Positions 1-13,003 of a DNA stretch of 64,000 nucleotides are shown in pieces. How positions within the stretch are numbered: the stretch's first letter is position 1; each line of letters starts with the position of its first letter. The stretch lies in contig MU626312.1 of the NCBI GenBank assembly GCA_025603075.1, forward strand, positions 51,851-115,850, written 5' to 3'. The position numbers and the translations under genes are program-made. Below the pieces are notes generated by a model that saw only the letters and a program-made list of their open reading frames with translations, was not told the origin of the DNA and did not search any database. Origin of the DNA: Neoconidiobolus thromboides FSU 785. Taxonomy: Eukaryota; Entomophthoromycota; Entomophthoromycetes; Entomophthorales; Neoconidiobolaceae.

Positions 1-957
1 TAATAAAATGATGGATAAACATAGACATGTTTTAGGGGAGAAATGCTAAATAAAGAAGAAAAATTAGTTTGTGAGTTGAAATTATAACGAAAAAAGTAAG
101 ATGAATTTATAGAGTATTATTGATTACCCTTAAATGTCTTTCGGCTGCTGGAAATAAAGCAAATGTAACAATTGAAATGGACAATATACTAGCTACTTTT
201 AAAGTGGAGTTAGTGTTTCTTGATGCTAATAAAACAGAACCAAAGATGGCAGCGTTAATAGATATAGTACCAGGAAATCTATTTTTAAATAAAAGTTATT
301 ATCTATCTCTTCTAATATTAACTATAAAAACAAACTTACACAATATCCATACAATTCTCACTTGAATAATCATGCCAGATAGCATTAATAGTAAAGGCTA
401 AAGTAGCTAGGAACCAAATACTATCTACCGATACATCCGAAGTTAACGTTTTTAATAAAGGAGATAAACCAAATATAACTACTATTATTAATAAACCACT
501 TTTTACTGTAGCTTCAACTATTATTCCATTAATATAAAACTAATAAACAAAAATGATAGTAAATAAAATAAAACTTACGATCAATATAAGTTTCTTTATG
601 AGCTTTCCTCATTGAAAGATACCAAAAGAAATAAGCAATTATAGTAAATATAAAAGCAAAATTTAATACCAAATTGGGTTGCCATACATCACTTTCAATT
701 TTTAAAAGAGTAAATACAAACAAAATGATTTTATTCAAGTGAAGTAATATTGTTACTGATGCTTGAAAACATAAATGGCTTAATGTATATCGCCGAACGT
801 TTACTAAAATTTGGACTTTAGTTTATTTTTTAGATACTTGTTTTTTTGAAACTAGAATACCATTTTTCCTCAGTAAATTTAAAAATGTAGCATCCGTATA
901 ATTATCTGGATAAGGTTGTTTTTCATATAAGATTCTACGCCATTTAGGTTTACTCAT
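1..957 (-). CDS. GPI2: GPI2/PIG-C, GPI-GlcNAc transferase subunit (3' partial)
   Basis: Subunit of the ER-membrane complex that transfers GlcNAc to phosphatidylinositol, the first step of GPI-anchor synthesis. Exons read on the minus strand: 957-861, 803-579, 517-340, 278-128 and 45-1; all junctions keep frame (217 codons to the end of exon 4). The N terminus reads [20 protein letters not shown], matching the PIG-C family start (W-x-K-x-L-Y-E-x-Q-x-[FY]-P-D-N-Y). Downstream I see the conserved core [20 protein letters not shown] and several hydrophobic helices including the pattern [16 protein letters not shown]. The C-terminal end lies beyond the left edge. It is divergent to the AAA ATPase gene, 140 bp away. 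Intron donors are GTATTC, GTAAGT, GTAAGT and GTAATC. The plus-strand ORF at 120-365 is the antisense of exon 4. Confidence 0.9.
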
Positions 958-1097
958 TCTAATTTTTTACAATACACTATCACTTTAGAACTATTTACTC
1001 ACTTTAACATTTCACTCTTATTGCAAAAGTTCAAATTTTTGCAATTTTTTAATCAAACAACACAGTTCTAATTCTTCATTTTTAATCTTCAAAAAAA
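958..1097. promoter_or_regulatory. Short divergent promoter between GPI2 and the AAA ATPase
   Basis: The two start codons are only 140 bp apart and transcribe outward, so both promoters and 5' leaders must fit here. The DNA is T/A-rich with no motif I can name. Confidence 0.5.
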
Positions 1098-3379
1098 ATG
1101 AACCAAAACAATAGTAGGAATAGTACAAATGGAAGAAAGTTAAGATCTAGTTTGCGTTGTAAAGAAGGAGAAAATCATAATTTACCAACTTCTCCAGTAT
1201 TTAGAAGATCCACTCGGCTGTCAAATAGATTTGAAAACGATGAAAAAGATAAATTGTCAAATAAAAGATTATTAAGTCCAACTTCGGATAACGATGAAAT
1301 TAGTATAAAAAGGTTGATGAGTGTTAATGAAATTTCCTCTGATGGATATCGAGATGAAGATGAAATATATCAGCTTGGGAGTAAAGGAGAAGGTTATTCA
1401 TCTGAGGAAACGATTGGTAATTTAAATTTGATATTTTTTAGATTTATTATTTAACAACAACAGAAAATAAAGAACCCAAAAAGGATATTGAAAAAAAAAA
1501 TAATGATAATAAAAATGACAATAAAAAAAGTGAATCCATTATCAAGTTTAATTTAGAAGACGAGGATGAAGGTAATGAAGAAGATACTTTAGGACAAGAA
1601 TATTACCTCCCTCTAAACGCAGCAGAAATAATAGAATCTCGTCCAGATATTAAAATACCATCAAAAATAAGCTTACCAACATCAATATTTACTACCTCTC
1701 TTTCAAAAGTTGGTGGCCTAGATCCTCACATTTATAAAATAAAAGAATCAATCGTATTACCCATTTTATACCCCGAATTTTGTAAACAATATAATATCAT
1801 ATCTTCAAGGGGTATTTTATTCCATGGTCCACCTGGTACAGGAAAAACTTTTTTAGCTAAATCATTAGTACATGAGTGTTCCAAAGAAAAAGTGCCCATT
1901 GCCTATTTTCATGTAAATAATGCAGATATCTTAAGTAAATGGGTAGGTGAATCTGAAATTCGATTGAAAAAGATCTTTGAAACAGCAAAATTATGGGCCC
2001 CAAGTATAATATTTTTTGATGAAATTGATGGACTTGCGCCTATTAGAGATGAAAATGATCGACCTAGTGCTTCTTTAGTATCTTCATTATTAGCTTATAT
2101 GGATGGGTTTAAAGATTTAGGTAAAGTATTAGTGATTGGTTCTACTAATCGAATTGAAGCTATTGATCCTGCTTTAAGGAGGCCTGGTAGGTTCGATGAA
2201 GAATTATATTTCGCTTTACCAAATTTAGAAGCTAGAAAATCAATCATTAATGCTATTACTAATTCATGGCCAATACCATTAGATAAACAAGTTATTGATA
2301 AAATTATCAACTTAACTAAAGGATATAGTGGAGCCGATTTAAAATCTTTATGTGATAAAGCCGTAGTAGCGGCATTTATTCGAAGAAATCCAGATACATT
2401 TGATAAAGAAATTGGAGCAAGCAATATAGATTGTTCTACTATGAAAATTGAAGAATGCGATTTTATGATAGCATTAAAGAAAGTAACTTCTGTATCTCAA
2501 AATTTAATTGGTATGAAATGTCAATCAATAGTACCACCTTATGATAAATTATTAAATCCAATGGTAGAAGATGTATTAGAAGCAATCAATAAAGATTTAG
2601 AACAGAATAGTATAATTATGAATGAAAATTTAGTACCAAAAGTAGTGATTATTAATGGAAACTCTGGGGTTGTACAAAATTTAATATTATCATCTACATT
2701 AAATAATTTAGAAGATTATCGTATTGTAATGATTGATTTAACACAGCTTTGTATACCGGATGATGTTACTGGTTGTAAAGAATTAAGTCTCATACTTAAT
2801 GGATCCCAATTTTATTCTACAAAAACGTTATTTGTTATAAAAGAAGTTAAAATATTACATGTTTACTGTCCCCAATTAATTACTATATTACGTAATTTTA
2901 TGTTATCGCCTTGTAAAAAAGGATCGGTTACCTTTTTAATTACATGCGATAAATTAAAGGATATGAGTTTTTATTTTAAAGATGTAATTGGTAAAGTGAT
3001 TCAAACTAATGATATTTATTTAGGAGTTAAAGCTCCTTTTGTTGAATCTTTATTAAAAGAATATTTTGATCCAAGAATAATAAATGATAATAATAATAAT
3101 AATAATGATAATAACTTGTATAAAGGGAATAGTTTTGAAAGTATACAAGAAGAAAAGAAAGAAACAAGTTATAACCAATGCTCTCTTCGTAACCTTTGTT
3201 TAAGTAATATTATGTATGCTATGGAAGGCTTAGAAGTTCAAGATATTATTAAATTTAGTATTTGTCTTAAATTGGAACTTATTGAACCTTGTTATACTGC
3301 TTTAAGAAAACAAATTGAGCAGGTTGCTAGTGAATTTAAAAAAAGTAAAAAAAGCGGTATTCAGTATATTCCACTTTGA
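1098..3379 (+). CDS. YTA7: Yta7/ATAD2-type AAA ATPase, apparently without bromodomain
   Basis: Two exons, 1098-1416 and 1464-3379, give 744 residues. The N-terminal 180 residues are basic and acidic low complexity. AAA1 starts at KVGGLDPHIYKIKESIVLP (about residue 188). It has Walker A GPPGTGKT (about residues 225-232), Walker B IIFFDEID, sensor GSTNR and arginine finger RRPGRFD, all intact. The KVGGL linker and the RGILFHGPPG wording fit the ATAD2/Yta7/Abo1 histone-chaperone subfamily, not Cdc48 or Rix7. A second, degenerate AAA fold follows, with NGNSGVVQ where a P-loop should be (no Lys-Thr); this is normal for the family. The family bromodomain should come next, but the protein ends about 30 residues after LIEPCYTALRKQIEQVASEF. 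A poly-Asn tract coded by AAT repeats sits near residue 645. Known members act on nucleosomes and H3-H4 turnover in the nucleus. Confidence 0.85.
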
Positions 3380-3498
3380 AAGGGATTTGAATATTGGTAT
3401 TGCTTTTTATGGATTTATATATGTTAGTGTAATAAAACTAAGCTTATTATTTATTATTTTATTAATATTTAAGTTTACTTTTTAATTCCAATGTCCAT

Positions 3499-3605
3499 AT
3501 ATGGGGATGTATTTTTGTGTTTAAGAATTTTACTAACAAATTTTCCACGCAAATAGCGCTTAAAAGATGGAAAAAGTAATGAAGCCAAAAAAAACACTCC
3601 CATAT
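3499..3605 (-). mobile_element. Foldback/MITE-like repeat, copy A
   Basis: Starts ATATGGGGATGT and ends ACTCCCATAT, with TTCCACGCAAATAGCGCT in the centre. Length 107 bp. Same family as the copies near 10.2, 16.5, 19.9, 36.7-38.4, 43.7, 58.9 and 61.7 kb. The strand given is relative to the form reading GGCTTCATTAC...GTTAGTAAAATTC as plus. Confidence 0.8.
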
Positions 3606-3820
3606 TTTTAATTTTTAATTAATATTTTTTAATAAAATTAAGTTCTAAGCATATATTCAATATTAACAAATTCCAATTTTAACATTTCATAGTATTAGCC
3701 ATAACAGTTAACACTTGTAACAAAATTAGCCAATAAAATTACAAATTAAAATCCACTGACTCCATAATAAAAAAATTATAATTTTTAAATTTTAGCTTAT
3801 TAAAATTGGATAATTAAATA

Positions 3821-6800
3821 ATGAGCAGTCGATTGGGACAAGCTAATAATAGTAATAATAATGGCTTGTTAAATAATTATAATTTGGGAGGTGTATTACA
3901 TTTTCTTCAAGCGGAATGGCGTAATTTTGAAAAACAAAGAGTGGAATGGGAAATTGAAAGAGCTGAATTATCGGTAATTATAGAATTGGGATTTAAATTT
4001 TAATTATGATGATTAATTACCGACTTTCATTAGGCAAAAATAGCTTCTTTAGAAGGTGAAAGAAAAGCATCAGAATCTGTTAGAAATGATTTATTAAAAA
4101 GGATTAAAATGTTAGAGTTTGCTTTAAGACAAGAGAGGTAATAATTGTCCATTTTCTAGAAATTAAAGATTTTTTAACGGAGTAATTTTTAAAGGGGTAA
4201 ACTATTATCCAATTCTTCTAATATCGAGCGTGGTGAAAGTCCATCTCCTTCAGTATCTAGTAGTAATAGTTTGAGTTTAAAATAATATCAAAATTAGAAT
4301 TAATATTCTTTTTATTTTTAGTTGCTTCACCTGTTAATTATGCTAAACATATATTAAAGACTAGAAATTCTTCTGCTTCTTTAGGTGGACAAAAAAGTAA
4401 ATATAGGAAGGATAAATGTAGAGAAATTTTAAAAATGTAAACTTTTTTATGAAATAGTATTTAGTAAATAACTAATTTTATTAGGTGTCTTGAAGAGTTA
4501 AATACAATCCCATCTACTTTACCACCAGGAGGTATATATAATAGCCCATTTATTGAAAGTAGAAATGAAATAAAAACAAGTGAGAGTGAAGAAAGTATGT
4601 CTAATAAATATAATAGAGTAAACAATGATCGAAAATCCAATTTATCGATTGAAATCAGTAATGAGGCACCACCTGAATTTATTAGTAGTCCATTACCACC
4701 GGAAATATTAAAGAAACCAACAGCAACAACAACAATTACAGTAATTGAAAAGAATAAGGCAATACCAAGGAGTAAAAATAATAATAAAAATGCAGATGGA
4801 GAAGAAGAAAGTGAAGAAGAAAAAAGGAAAAAAAGAATTACAGTTATTGTACCCGAAGATTATAATGGGGTTATCTTTGATGATATGGGCCATTCTCCAT
4901 TAAATAATGAAAATATGGCGGATCCCGACTTAGACCCAGTACCTTTTGAAAAAAATGAAATTGAAAAGGGGGAAGAGGTATTGGATTATTCGGTTAGTTT
5001 TAATGAAAATATTACAAGTTTGAATTATAATGCTTTAAATTTAGATTGCTTCACTCTCATCATCGGCGGCTAATAAATTATCATCTATCCTTAAAGCTTT
5101 AGGTAGAAAACAAGAGGAGGAAGGAAGTAATGGAAGTGAGACTGGTGAGTTTTTATTATATTATATGATGAATATAGATATTAATATTTAATATTTCTAA
5201 TTTAGTTAAAGAAAATGAGAATAGTTTTTTAAATCAAGAACCTAGTTTAAATATTGACAGTGACGTATCATTACCACTTTCACCAGTAAGTTTTAAATTA
5301 TGAGTCATATAACAATAATAATAATAATTTATTTTATCCTATTTCAGTATTCAAATGATAAAGAAGTTAAAGATTATAGTGTGAATTATTCATGGAAACC
5401 AAAATTAACACTTAAAAGGTAATTTGTTATTAATAAGTAGTTATATTATAAATTCTAATATTATTTTAAATATAAAGTCACTTGGATACTATTCGATCAA
5501 TTGATTTTCATCAAAGTGAACTTACTCTAGCATCTGGTTCTGAAGATGGCACTGTAAAAATTTGGAATTTGCAAGCATTAGCAAATTTAACTAAAAAGTA
5601 ATATTAATATAAACTAATTCTAATCATAAAATAGTAATAGTATTTAATAATAAAAAAATAGAACTGCTAGACAAGAAATTGAACCTACCTTTGTTTATCG
5701 AGGACATACAGGTCCAGTAACTTGTGTTGAAATAGGATCTGAAGATAAAACGATTTATTCAAGTTCATTTGATTGTAGTATAAAAGCATGGAAATTTCCA
5801 AGAGATGGTAGAACTACTCAAGATCCTACAGGTAATTTCTTAAATTTTAATTAAATTTAAAGAATATAAATTAATAACATGATATAAAATATAAATAGAA
5901 CCTTCCTTATTAACAAACACATTTATTGGTCATACGGATATTGTATGGAATTTAAAATTGGGACCCAAATCCCAAGATAAATTAATATTAGGTAGTGTAT
6001 CTGCTGATCAAACTACTAAATTATGGGATGGTGGGAATAAATCAACTAATAATCTACTATCTACAATTTATTTTAATAATGATAAAAAGAGTAAGTTATT
6101 TATATAATAAGGACTATATTATTTAAAAAGTAATATTAATAATAATAACTATTTTTTAGATAAGATGACACCTACAGCTATTGATTTTTGGAAATCGGAT
6201 CCAAATAAAGTGATTATTAGTTATCGTAATTCTAAAATTCAGTTAGTAGATATTGAAACAGGAAAAATTGTAGTAGATTTTTTGTCAGATAGTACATATG
6301 GTAAGTAGATTATAAATAGAAAGAGATTAAGATATCTAATATTAAATATTATAATTTATTATTTTAATTAGATAATACCCCCTTTACTCAAATTAATTGT
6401 ATATTATCTCATCCAACAATGCCATTGCTTATTTCGGGTCATGAAGATAAATTTATTCGATTTTTTGATATTAATTCGGGTAATATTTTTATATTTCAAT
6501 ATATAGTTTATTGATATCTTATATTGAATTTCAACAGGTAAATCAATTCATTCAATGGTAGCCCATTTAGATTCGGTATCTTCATTAGATATCAGTTCTT
6601 CCAATTTAACATTAGTTTCTGGTGGTAAGTTGAATATTTTATAATAATAAAATAATAATTTCTATTTATTAATATTAATATTAATATTAATATTCTATTT
6701 TTTTAAGGACATGATGCATCTATTAGGTGGTGGGATCTAAGTAACTATTCTTGTATACAAGAATTTTCATCACATCGATCAAAATCTAATCAAGCAGTCT

Positions 6801-6880
6801 ATTCAGTTAAATTTCATAAATCTTATCCTTGGTTAGCTACAGCAGGTGCAGATTCTATTGTTAAATTATTTTCAGTTTAA
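3821..6880 (+). CDS. Striatin family protein (STRIPAK regulatory scaffold, Far8/PRO11 type)
   Basis: Fifteen exons: 3821-3973, 4034-4137, 4195-4262, 4322-4436, 4485-4995, 5045-5144, 5206-5285, 5348-5418, 5478-5597, 5662-5831, 5899-6090, 6160-6300, 6372-6479, 6538-6624, 6708-6880. All phases agree and give 730 residues. The N terminus has the striatin caveolin-binding/coiled-coil signature GVLHFLQAEWRNFEKQRVEW, then IASLEGERKASESVRNDLL and KRIKMLEFALRQER. A Ser/Asn/Glu-rich linker follows. The C-terminal half is a WD40 propeller with repeats such as LASGSEDGTVKIWN, YSSSFDCSIKAW, SVSADQTTKLWD, ISGHEDKFIRFFD and SGGHDASIRWWD. Striatin is the B''' subunit that organises PP2A and Mob3/Far components; in fungi it governs fusion, septation and mating arrest. 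The least certain junction is the donor ending exon 5 (4995, or alternatively 4977). Confidence 0.95.
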
Positions 6881-8157
6881 ATTAAAGTCCAATATTGTTA
6901 ATTGCAATAATTTAATAAAATAAATGTTTTATTGAATATATTTTTTTACAATTTTATGTTTATTATATTCAACATTCAACATTGTTTGTTATTATTCTCT
7001 ATTGATTATTTTAATATTTTGTAATCTTGTTATTGTTACTTGATTGAATATTTTATTTTATTTTATATTTTATATTTTATATTTTATATTTTATATTTTT
7101 TATTCTTTATCTTTATTTCATTTTATTTTTATTAAATATCGTTGCTACAACTTTGTATTATATACATTGTAATATATTATTTTAATTAATATTTTATAAT
7201 TAATTAAAAATAAGACCAATAAGACAGTTGCTATTCTTAATTTGGTAATTTAAAGTATTAATTTTAAAAAAAAATAGAGGATGCTACTTTGTTTAATTAT
7301 TATTAAGCTTAGATTTGAAATTATTCTATTTTTAAATGAATATAAATTATAGTTTAAGTTTGTTTTATAAATTATTAATACATTTGAACAATACTATTTG
7401 ATGCTATTTGAATTATGCTACAATCTATTAATGATATAATAAAAAAGCTAACTTAATTAATTAAACAAACTCAATTTTATTTATTTTATTGAAATTCCAA
7501 TTTATTTTAATATTCCAATCTTAATTAATTTAATAAATTAACAATAAACATTAAGTAAACAAAAAAGGGGATTTTAATAAGCTTTTTGATTGGATGAAAT
7601 GTAAGACATTAGAACCATAATTTAAGAATCAAAATTTACTTGAATGGTAACCAATAAAATGTCGATTTAATGATATTAGGCTATTCAAAATTACTATAAA
7701 TAGCAATTCAACATTTTCAAATACAATGAATTTTGATTTAATTGCTATAACTTTATTTTAACTTAAATAACTACTCATTTAATAATCAAATTCGACTAAA
7801 TTCTGGTTAAATATAAGGATTAAGTATTAAAAAAATCAAATAATAAAAAGTTAATATTAAATATTATTGCAAACCAGATCATAATAGAATTTCAGAAGTT
7901 GTATTTTGTCTAAAAAAATACAAAGAAATTATTGAAAGTTTAATTAGATGTTTAATTGGTTGATAAAATATTAATAAAATGATTTGTTCCATGTTTAATA
8001 AAAAAATATCAAAATAAGGAGTTGATATCAAAATTGAATTCAATTCTTTAAATTTAATTAACAACTTCTTTGTTATAATCTACAATTTAGATTTATAAAA
8101 TAAATAATAAATAATAAATAATCGATATTTCTTCATTTAATTTAATAAAAACAAAAG
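6881..8157. other. Intergenic AT-rich spacer
   Basis: About 1.28 kb with no supportable gene or repeat-family copy. It contains the microsatellite listed separately; otherwise only A/T runs with stops in every frame. Confidence 0.7.
7048..7105. repeat. (TATTT)n microsatellite
   Basis: Repeated TATTT units (ATTTTATATTTTATATTTTA) in the spacer downstream of striatin. Similar (TTTTA)n runs occur near 47.10 kb (inside an intron) and 50.05 kb. Confidence 0.8.
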
Positions 8158-8697
8158 ATGATAAGTAGTATTGATATTTCGGATTTAAAGGACCTCAACA
8201 TGAAACGACGTTCTATGGTTCATGCCATGGTCCGAGCTAAAGTAGATTATACTAAATCTAGAGAAGGAGAATTAAGTTTTTTAAAAGGACAACATTTTAC
8301 AGTTATACCAGGACATCAAGAAGTAGAATACTATGAAGTAGTGAATCCAGATACTAAAGAAAAAGGATTAGTTAAGGTAAAAATGATGGAATATTATGCA
8401 GCAAATAATCAAGTATTTTATCAATTAAAACAAAATAATCAACTAATTAATCAAATTAACACTGAAAATGTATTAAATAATACTAACGGTAACAAAGATT
8501 TCAAACAAAGAATTGGGTTTGCTTTAACAACTATAAAAAATCCCCAAATGGGATTTATGGAAATTAATAAAGATGATGCTTTATTAATTATTGATCAATC
8601 CGAAGATTATTATATTGCTAAACCTATTGGTAAATTAGGTATTCCTGCTAAGATATTAATTAAAGATGTATTATTACAACAAGTTTTCAATAATGAA

Positions 8698-8728
<31 letters not shown>

Positions 8729-8797
8729 CAATATCTTCAACAATTCCTAATAAAATATTAGAAAAAATACAACCATTACCAGCATTACCAATTTCAA

Positions 8798-8830
<33 letters not shown>

Positions 8831-9846
8831 GTAATATTAATATTAATAATAAATCGACACATACTAAAGTAAATTTAAGTATATCATCTATTAATAAAAA
8901 CATAATTAATCCTAAATTCAATCCTAATCGACGAAGAGGTTCTGTACAAACAAAAGCCATGTATTCCAATTCATTAGGAGGCTATTTTTTAACAGAAGAT
9001 GAAGTATTAGATAAAAGTAGTAGTAAAATTATTAGTGATACTAATATTTATGATATTAAAGTAAAAGAAATGATATCTATTGATGGTATTGACTATATTA
9101 AAATTCAAGTTATTTATTTGAAAGATATGGACAAAATAATCATTTATAGAAGACAAGAAGAAATTAATAGTTTAAATAATAAGATTTGTTGTTTAAATGA
9201 AGTAGATAATAATTTATTACCTAAATTACCTAGTTTGAAGTTCAATAGGAAAACAGATCTGGAATTAAAGTATCATTTGAGTAATTATGAGTTATATTTG
9301 ATAGATGTGGAGGCTTATCTTTGGGATTTACTATATTTCAATAATAGTTTGTTGAATTTAAATCTAGAAATCTTTTTAAAAGAAACAGAGATTGATAGAA
9401 ATATTCATATTTCATTAAAATTTAATCTAAGTTTATTGAAGCCAATTCAAATAGGACCAAGCTTTGAAAAAGATTTAATGAATTTGTCATTTTCAAAAAA
9501 CATTCAAGTAAATAAAACTAGTAATTCTAATAATCATCATGAGCAACAACTACTATTACAACAACAACAAATGAGCAATAATTCAATAATAACAAATAAA
9601 AGAGGCAGCTTCAAGATTAAATTACAAATTGATGATAATTTATTTGCTTATTATTTAAAACAAGATCCTATTTCATATCAAGAATTTTTAACTAGTATTA
9701 CAGATTATTTAGGCTTTACTAACTTTAATTTACAATATAAACATTTGAAGTCCAATCAAATATTACCTTTACAGAATGAACAACAATTTCTTAATGCTAT
9801 TAATGAATCTAATAAAAATTATTTATATGTATTGGCTAAATTTTAG
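8158..9846 (+). CDS. BEM1: Bem1/Scd2-type polarity scaffold (SH3-SH3-PX-PB1)
   Basis: Single-exon gene, 562 residues. The first SH3 covers about residues 26-85 (RAKVDYTKSREGELSFLKGQ). A second SH3 is near residues 118-180 (GFALTTIKNPQMGFMEINKD). Two poly-Asn tracts coded by AAT repeats follow (about residues 180-190 and 217-225), then a basic stretch NRRRGSVQ. A PX-like domain spans about residues 298-425 (KVKEMISIDGIDYIKIQVIY and the later YHLSNYELYLIDVEAYLWDL). A C-terminal PB1 domain begins at FKIKLQIDDNLFAYYLKQ and runs to the end. This order is diagnostic for Bem1/Scd2, which links GTP-Cdc42, its GEF Cdc24 (through PB1) and PAK kinases at the cortex. A p67phox/NoxR subunit would have TPRs instead of a PX domain. 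The start chosen is the first ATG after an AT-rich leader; a second ATG lies 14 codons in. Confidence 0.9.
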
Positions 9847-11376
9847 TTAAATAAGGGAAAAGAAAAGAAGAGACGGAGAAGAGACAAAGAAGAGTAATTG
9901 ATGTAATATTTCAAGTCAATTTATATTTTAATACATAGTTAAATAAAATTTATATAAATTTATACTTTTTATTTTTTATTTAAGTTTATACAAAATATTC
10001 AAATAATAAGTTATAAATTGTAATTATTTACTATATAATAAAACTATTAAAGCATATAATATGATTTATAATTTATAATTTATAATTCATTATTATTATT
10101 ATAGGAAATAAAGCAAATAACTTTGATAATTTTAGAATAGTCATTGATTCATTTTTCATTTTCTTTTGATCCTTTAAACGCAACTATAAATTTTTCAAGT
10201 AACTGATAGTTCTTCTTATCATATGGGAATGTTTTTTTTAGTTTTATCACTTTTTCTATCTTTTAAGCACTATTTAAGTGGAAAAATTATTAGTAGAATT
10301 CTTAAACACAAAAATACATCCCCATATTGAATTAATTACCATTTAATATCATCTATATCGTATATTCAATAATTAATAATATTAATATATTTGCATGTAT
10401 TACTTGTTTTATGTTAATAACTAAATTATTGCACTCAAAAGTAGATGACTCTTTAATTTTATTATCATGATATAATTTAAATTGTCACTCTTCATTTTCT
10501 TTTTCATTTAGAGAATTAATAGTATGAATGTGTATATTATAAATTACAATACTAATAATAACTTCATTTGCTTCAAATTTTGGTATTGGAATGTTGTGAT
10601 TATTAGTGTGTCTCTAAAATTCCATATAAAAATTACAAAAAAGCTATCCATATTTATTCTTAAGCTTTAATTCATTAATTTTTATAGAATCATTATTCAA
10701 TTTTATTCGGTTCTTAAATAGTTCCCTAACTCCAATTTTCAACTTATTTCACTTTACTTTAATCAAATGAAGTATATGGTTTATTTCCCAAATCAATAAC
10801 TTCTTTTAATTTCTTATTTAATTTTATTCTTTCTGATCTTCTCATCTTCAAAATAGCTAACTATTACTATCAAAGATAGATAAAAAATAAAAGTTGATAA
10901 GGTACCAAATAGAATGATGAAAAATATCAAAGAGATTAAATATTATTTCTTAAAAAGAAATCAATCCATAATCTCTACAATCTATTTATTTAAATACTGA
11001 AACTGAATGCATTTATTTTACTTATTTATTACCTATCCTAATAAAATAATCATATATAAATACAAAGTTAGATATATTCATTGTTATCTATACATTACCA
11101 AAGTTCGTTTCATCAACCATTATAAATATAAAATAAATGCATTTGTATAAAAAAACAAATTTGAGCCTAATTGTAAAATATTAAATTTTAATTGGACTAA
11201 GCATTCACCAACCAATGAACTATAACTCATTAGTATTTTGATGACTTAACATTAACATTAACATTAGCATTATTCATAAATTAATTTCAAAAAGACTAAG
11301 CCTTAAAATTAGAAATTAACTCCATTTAAACTTTAAACTCTTATATTTTTATAAAAAACAACAAAGATAAAAAGAA
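9847..11376. other. Intergenic AT-rich spacer with one repeat copy
   Basis: About 1.5 kb between BEM1 and UFD1. Apart from the foldback repeat at 10221-10327 I see no coding or RNA feature. Confidence 0.65.
10221..10327 (+). mobile_element. Foldback/MITE-like repeat, copy B
   Basis: Starts ATATGGGAATGT and ends ACATCCCCATAT, 107 bp. The centre reads TTTTAAGCACTATTTAAGTG. One of the best preserved copies. Confidence 0.85.
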
Positions 11377-12886
11377 ATGGTAACCTTCAATCTAATAAAT
11401 ACTAAAATATCTTTCATTAATTGTTTTATTACTTTATAGTTTGGAGGTTACAATGATGAAGAAGGAGGTGGTGGGTTTAATGCTTTTGGTTTTAATTTAA
11501 ATCAAATTCAATTTCCATTTGCTCAATACAACACTAATTTTGAAGAAAGTTATCGTGTTTATTCAGTACAGAATTTACCTGGACCATCTAGAACCTCGGT
11601 TAATTTTGGTGGAAAAAGTAAGTTGAATTAAGATTATAATTGTAATATAAAGTTGATTAATTTATTTTATTAAAAATATAGTTTTTTTACCCCCATCTGC
11701 TTTAGTTAAATTGTGTAAGTTTATTAGAATGAAATCAGACTAATGAAATGCTGTATATTAATATTGTTTTTTTATTTTTAATAGCCAATTTAAATATTAG
11801 TTACCCAATGTTATTTGAGCTAAAATTTAATGAAACTTATACTTATGCTGGTGTGTTGGAATTTATTGCTGAAGAAGGAAGAGTTTATATACCGCAATGG
11901 GTAATCTTTATTAAACTCAAAGTTTTTAATAAGAATTTTAATTAATATAATAATAAATAGATGTTGGAATCCTTACAAGCAACTGAAGGAGATATCATTG
12001 ATATATGTAGTACTAGTTTACCACTTGGTACCTTTGTTAAAATTCAACCGCAATCTCCAGATTTCTTAGACATTACAGATCCTAAAGCAGTGTAAGTTCA
12101 TTCTTATAACAACAACAAAAGAATATTTTTTTAAATTAAGGATTATATTAACTTAGGTTGGAAAATGCGTTTAGAAATTTTTCATGTTTAACTAAACAAG
12201 AAATTATTACAATTAGTTATAATAACAAACTATATGATATTTTAGTAATGGAAATTAAACCGGAAGGTAGGGGAATTTCAATTATTGAAACAGATCTAGA
12301 GGTAAATTCAAGCTTATTATTATTAAAAATAGTAAATTTTATGATTAATTAATAAATTGTTTAGGTGGATTTTGCAGAACCTCTTGGTTATGTAGAACCT
12401 CAAAGACCTGCTTCTTCAATGAGTGTGGTAAGTTCTTGATAATGACTTATATAAAAATTGATATTAATTTTAGTTTTAATTTTAATTTAGCCAAGTACAA
12501 CTAAAATTGAGAATTTAGAAACTGCTGTTGACCAGACAAAATGGTCTGCTTTTTCTGGAACTGGTCAAGCACTTTCCAATCGTAAAAAGAAAAAGTAAGT
12601 AATTGTAATTTAAATATTCAAATACACTTAATTTTATTAATAAATTACTGTTTTTATTCTAATTTTAATTTATAGTATTAAACAAGAAGAAAGTAAAGAA
12701 ATCAATATTACTCCAAATGAAGATAGTGTGATTCCAATTCCGTTAAAATTACCTTCCAATAATTTATTCTTTGGTTATCGCTATATACCTCCTCCTGGGC
12801 AAGAAGGTAATGAAGTAAATAATCAAGAACAAGGGAGTAGTAGTGGATTTAAAGGAAATGGTCAAAATTTAAAAAATAAGTCATAA
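11377..12886 (+). CDS. UFD1: UFD1, Cdc48/p97 ubiquitin-adaptor subunit
   Basis: Nine exons: 11377-11379, 11440-11617, 11682-11714, 11785-11900, 11961-12091, 12157-12301, 12365-12427, 12491-12594, 12676-12886. They total 327 residues. The first coding exon holds only the ATG; the next resumes with FGG, as in other Ufd1 proteins (MFxF..). The double-psi barrel and beta-barrel N domain is clear: [95 protein letters not shown] and [13 protein letters not shown]. The C-terminal tail keeps [15 protein letters not shown] (SHP-box region) and [15 protein letters not shown]. Ufd1 pairs with Npl4 to bring polyubiquitylated clients to the Cdc48 unfoldase in ERAD and chromatin extraction. Convergent with the orphan gene downstream (117 bp gap). 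Confidence 0.95.
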
Positions 12887-13003
12887 ATTTTTCAACCTTT
12901 TTTTTGTAATAAATAGTATTTTAATTTTAATAATTATAATAGAATTCTAAATGATAATAATACAATTTGTTTTATTTTAAATGTTTTAACATTATTCAAT
13001 ATT

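Noticed and set aside
120-365. Plus-strand ORF of 81 codons at the left edge
   Set aside because: It is antisense to the well-supported fourth exon of GPI2.
8158-9846. NADPH-oxidase regulator NoxR/p67phox
   Set aside because: No TPR region; the two SH3 domains followed by PX and PB1 define Bem1/Scd2.
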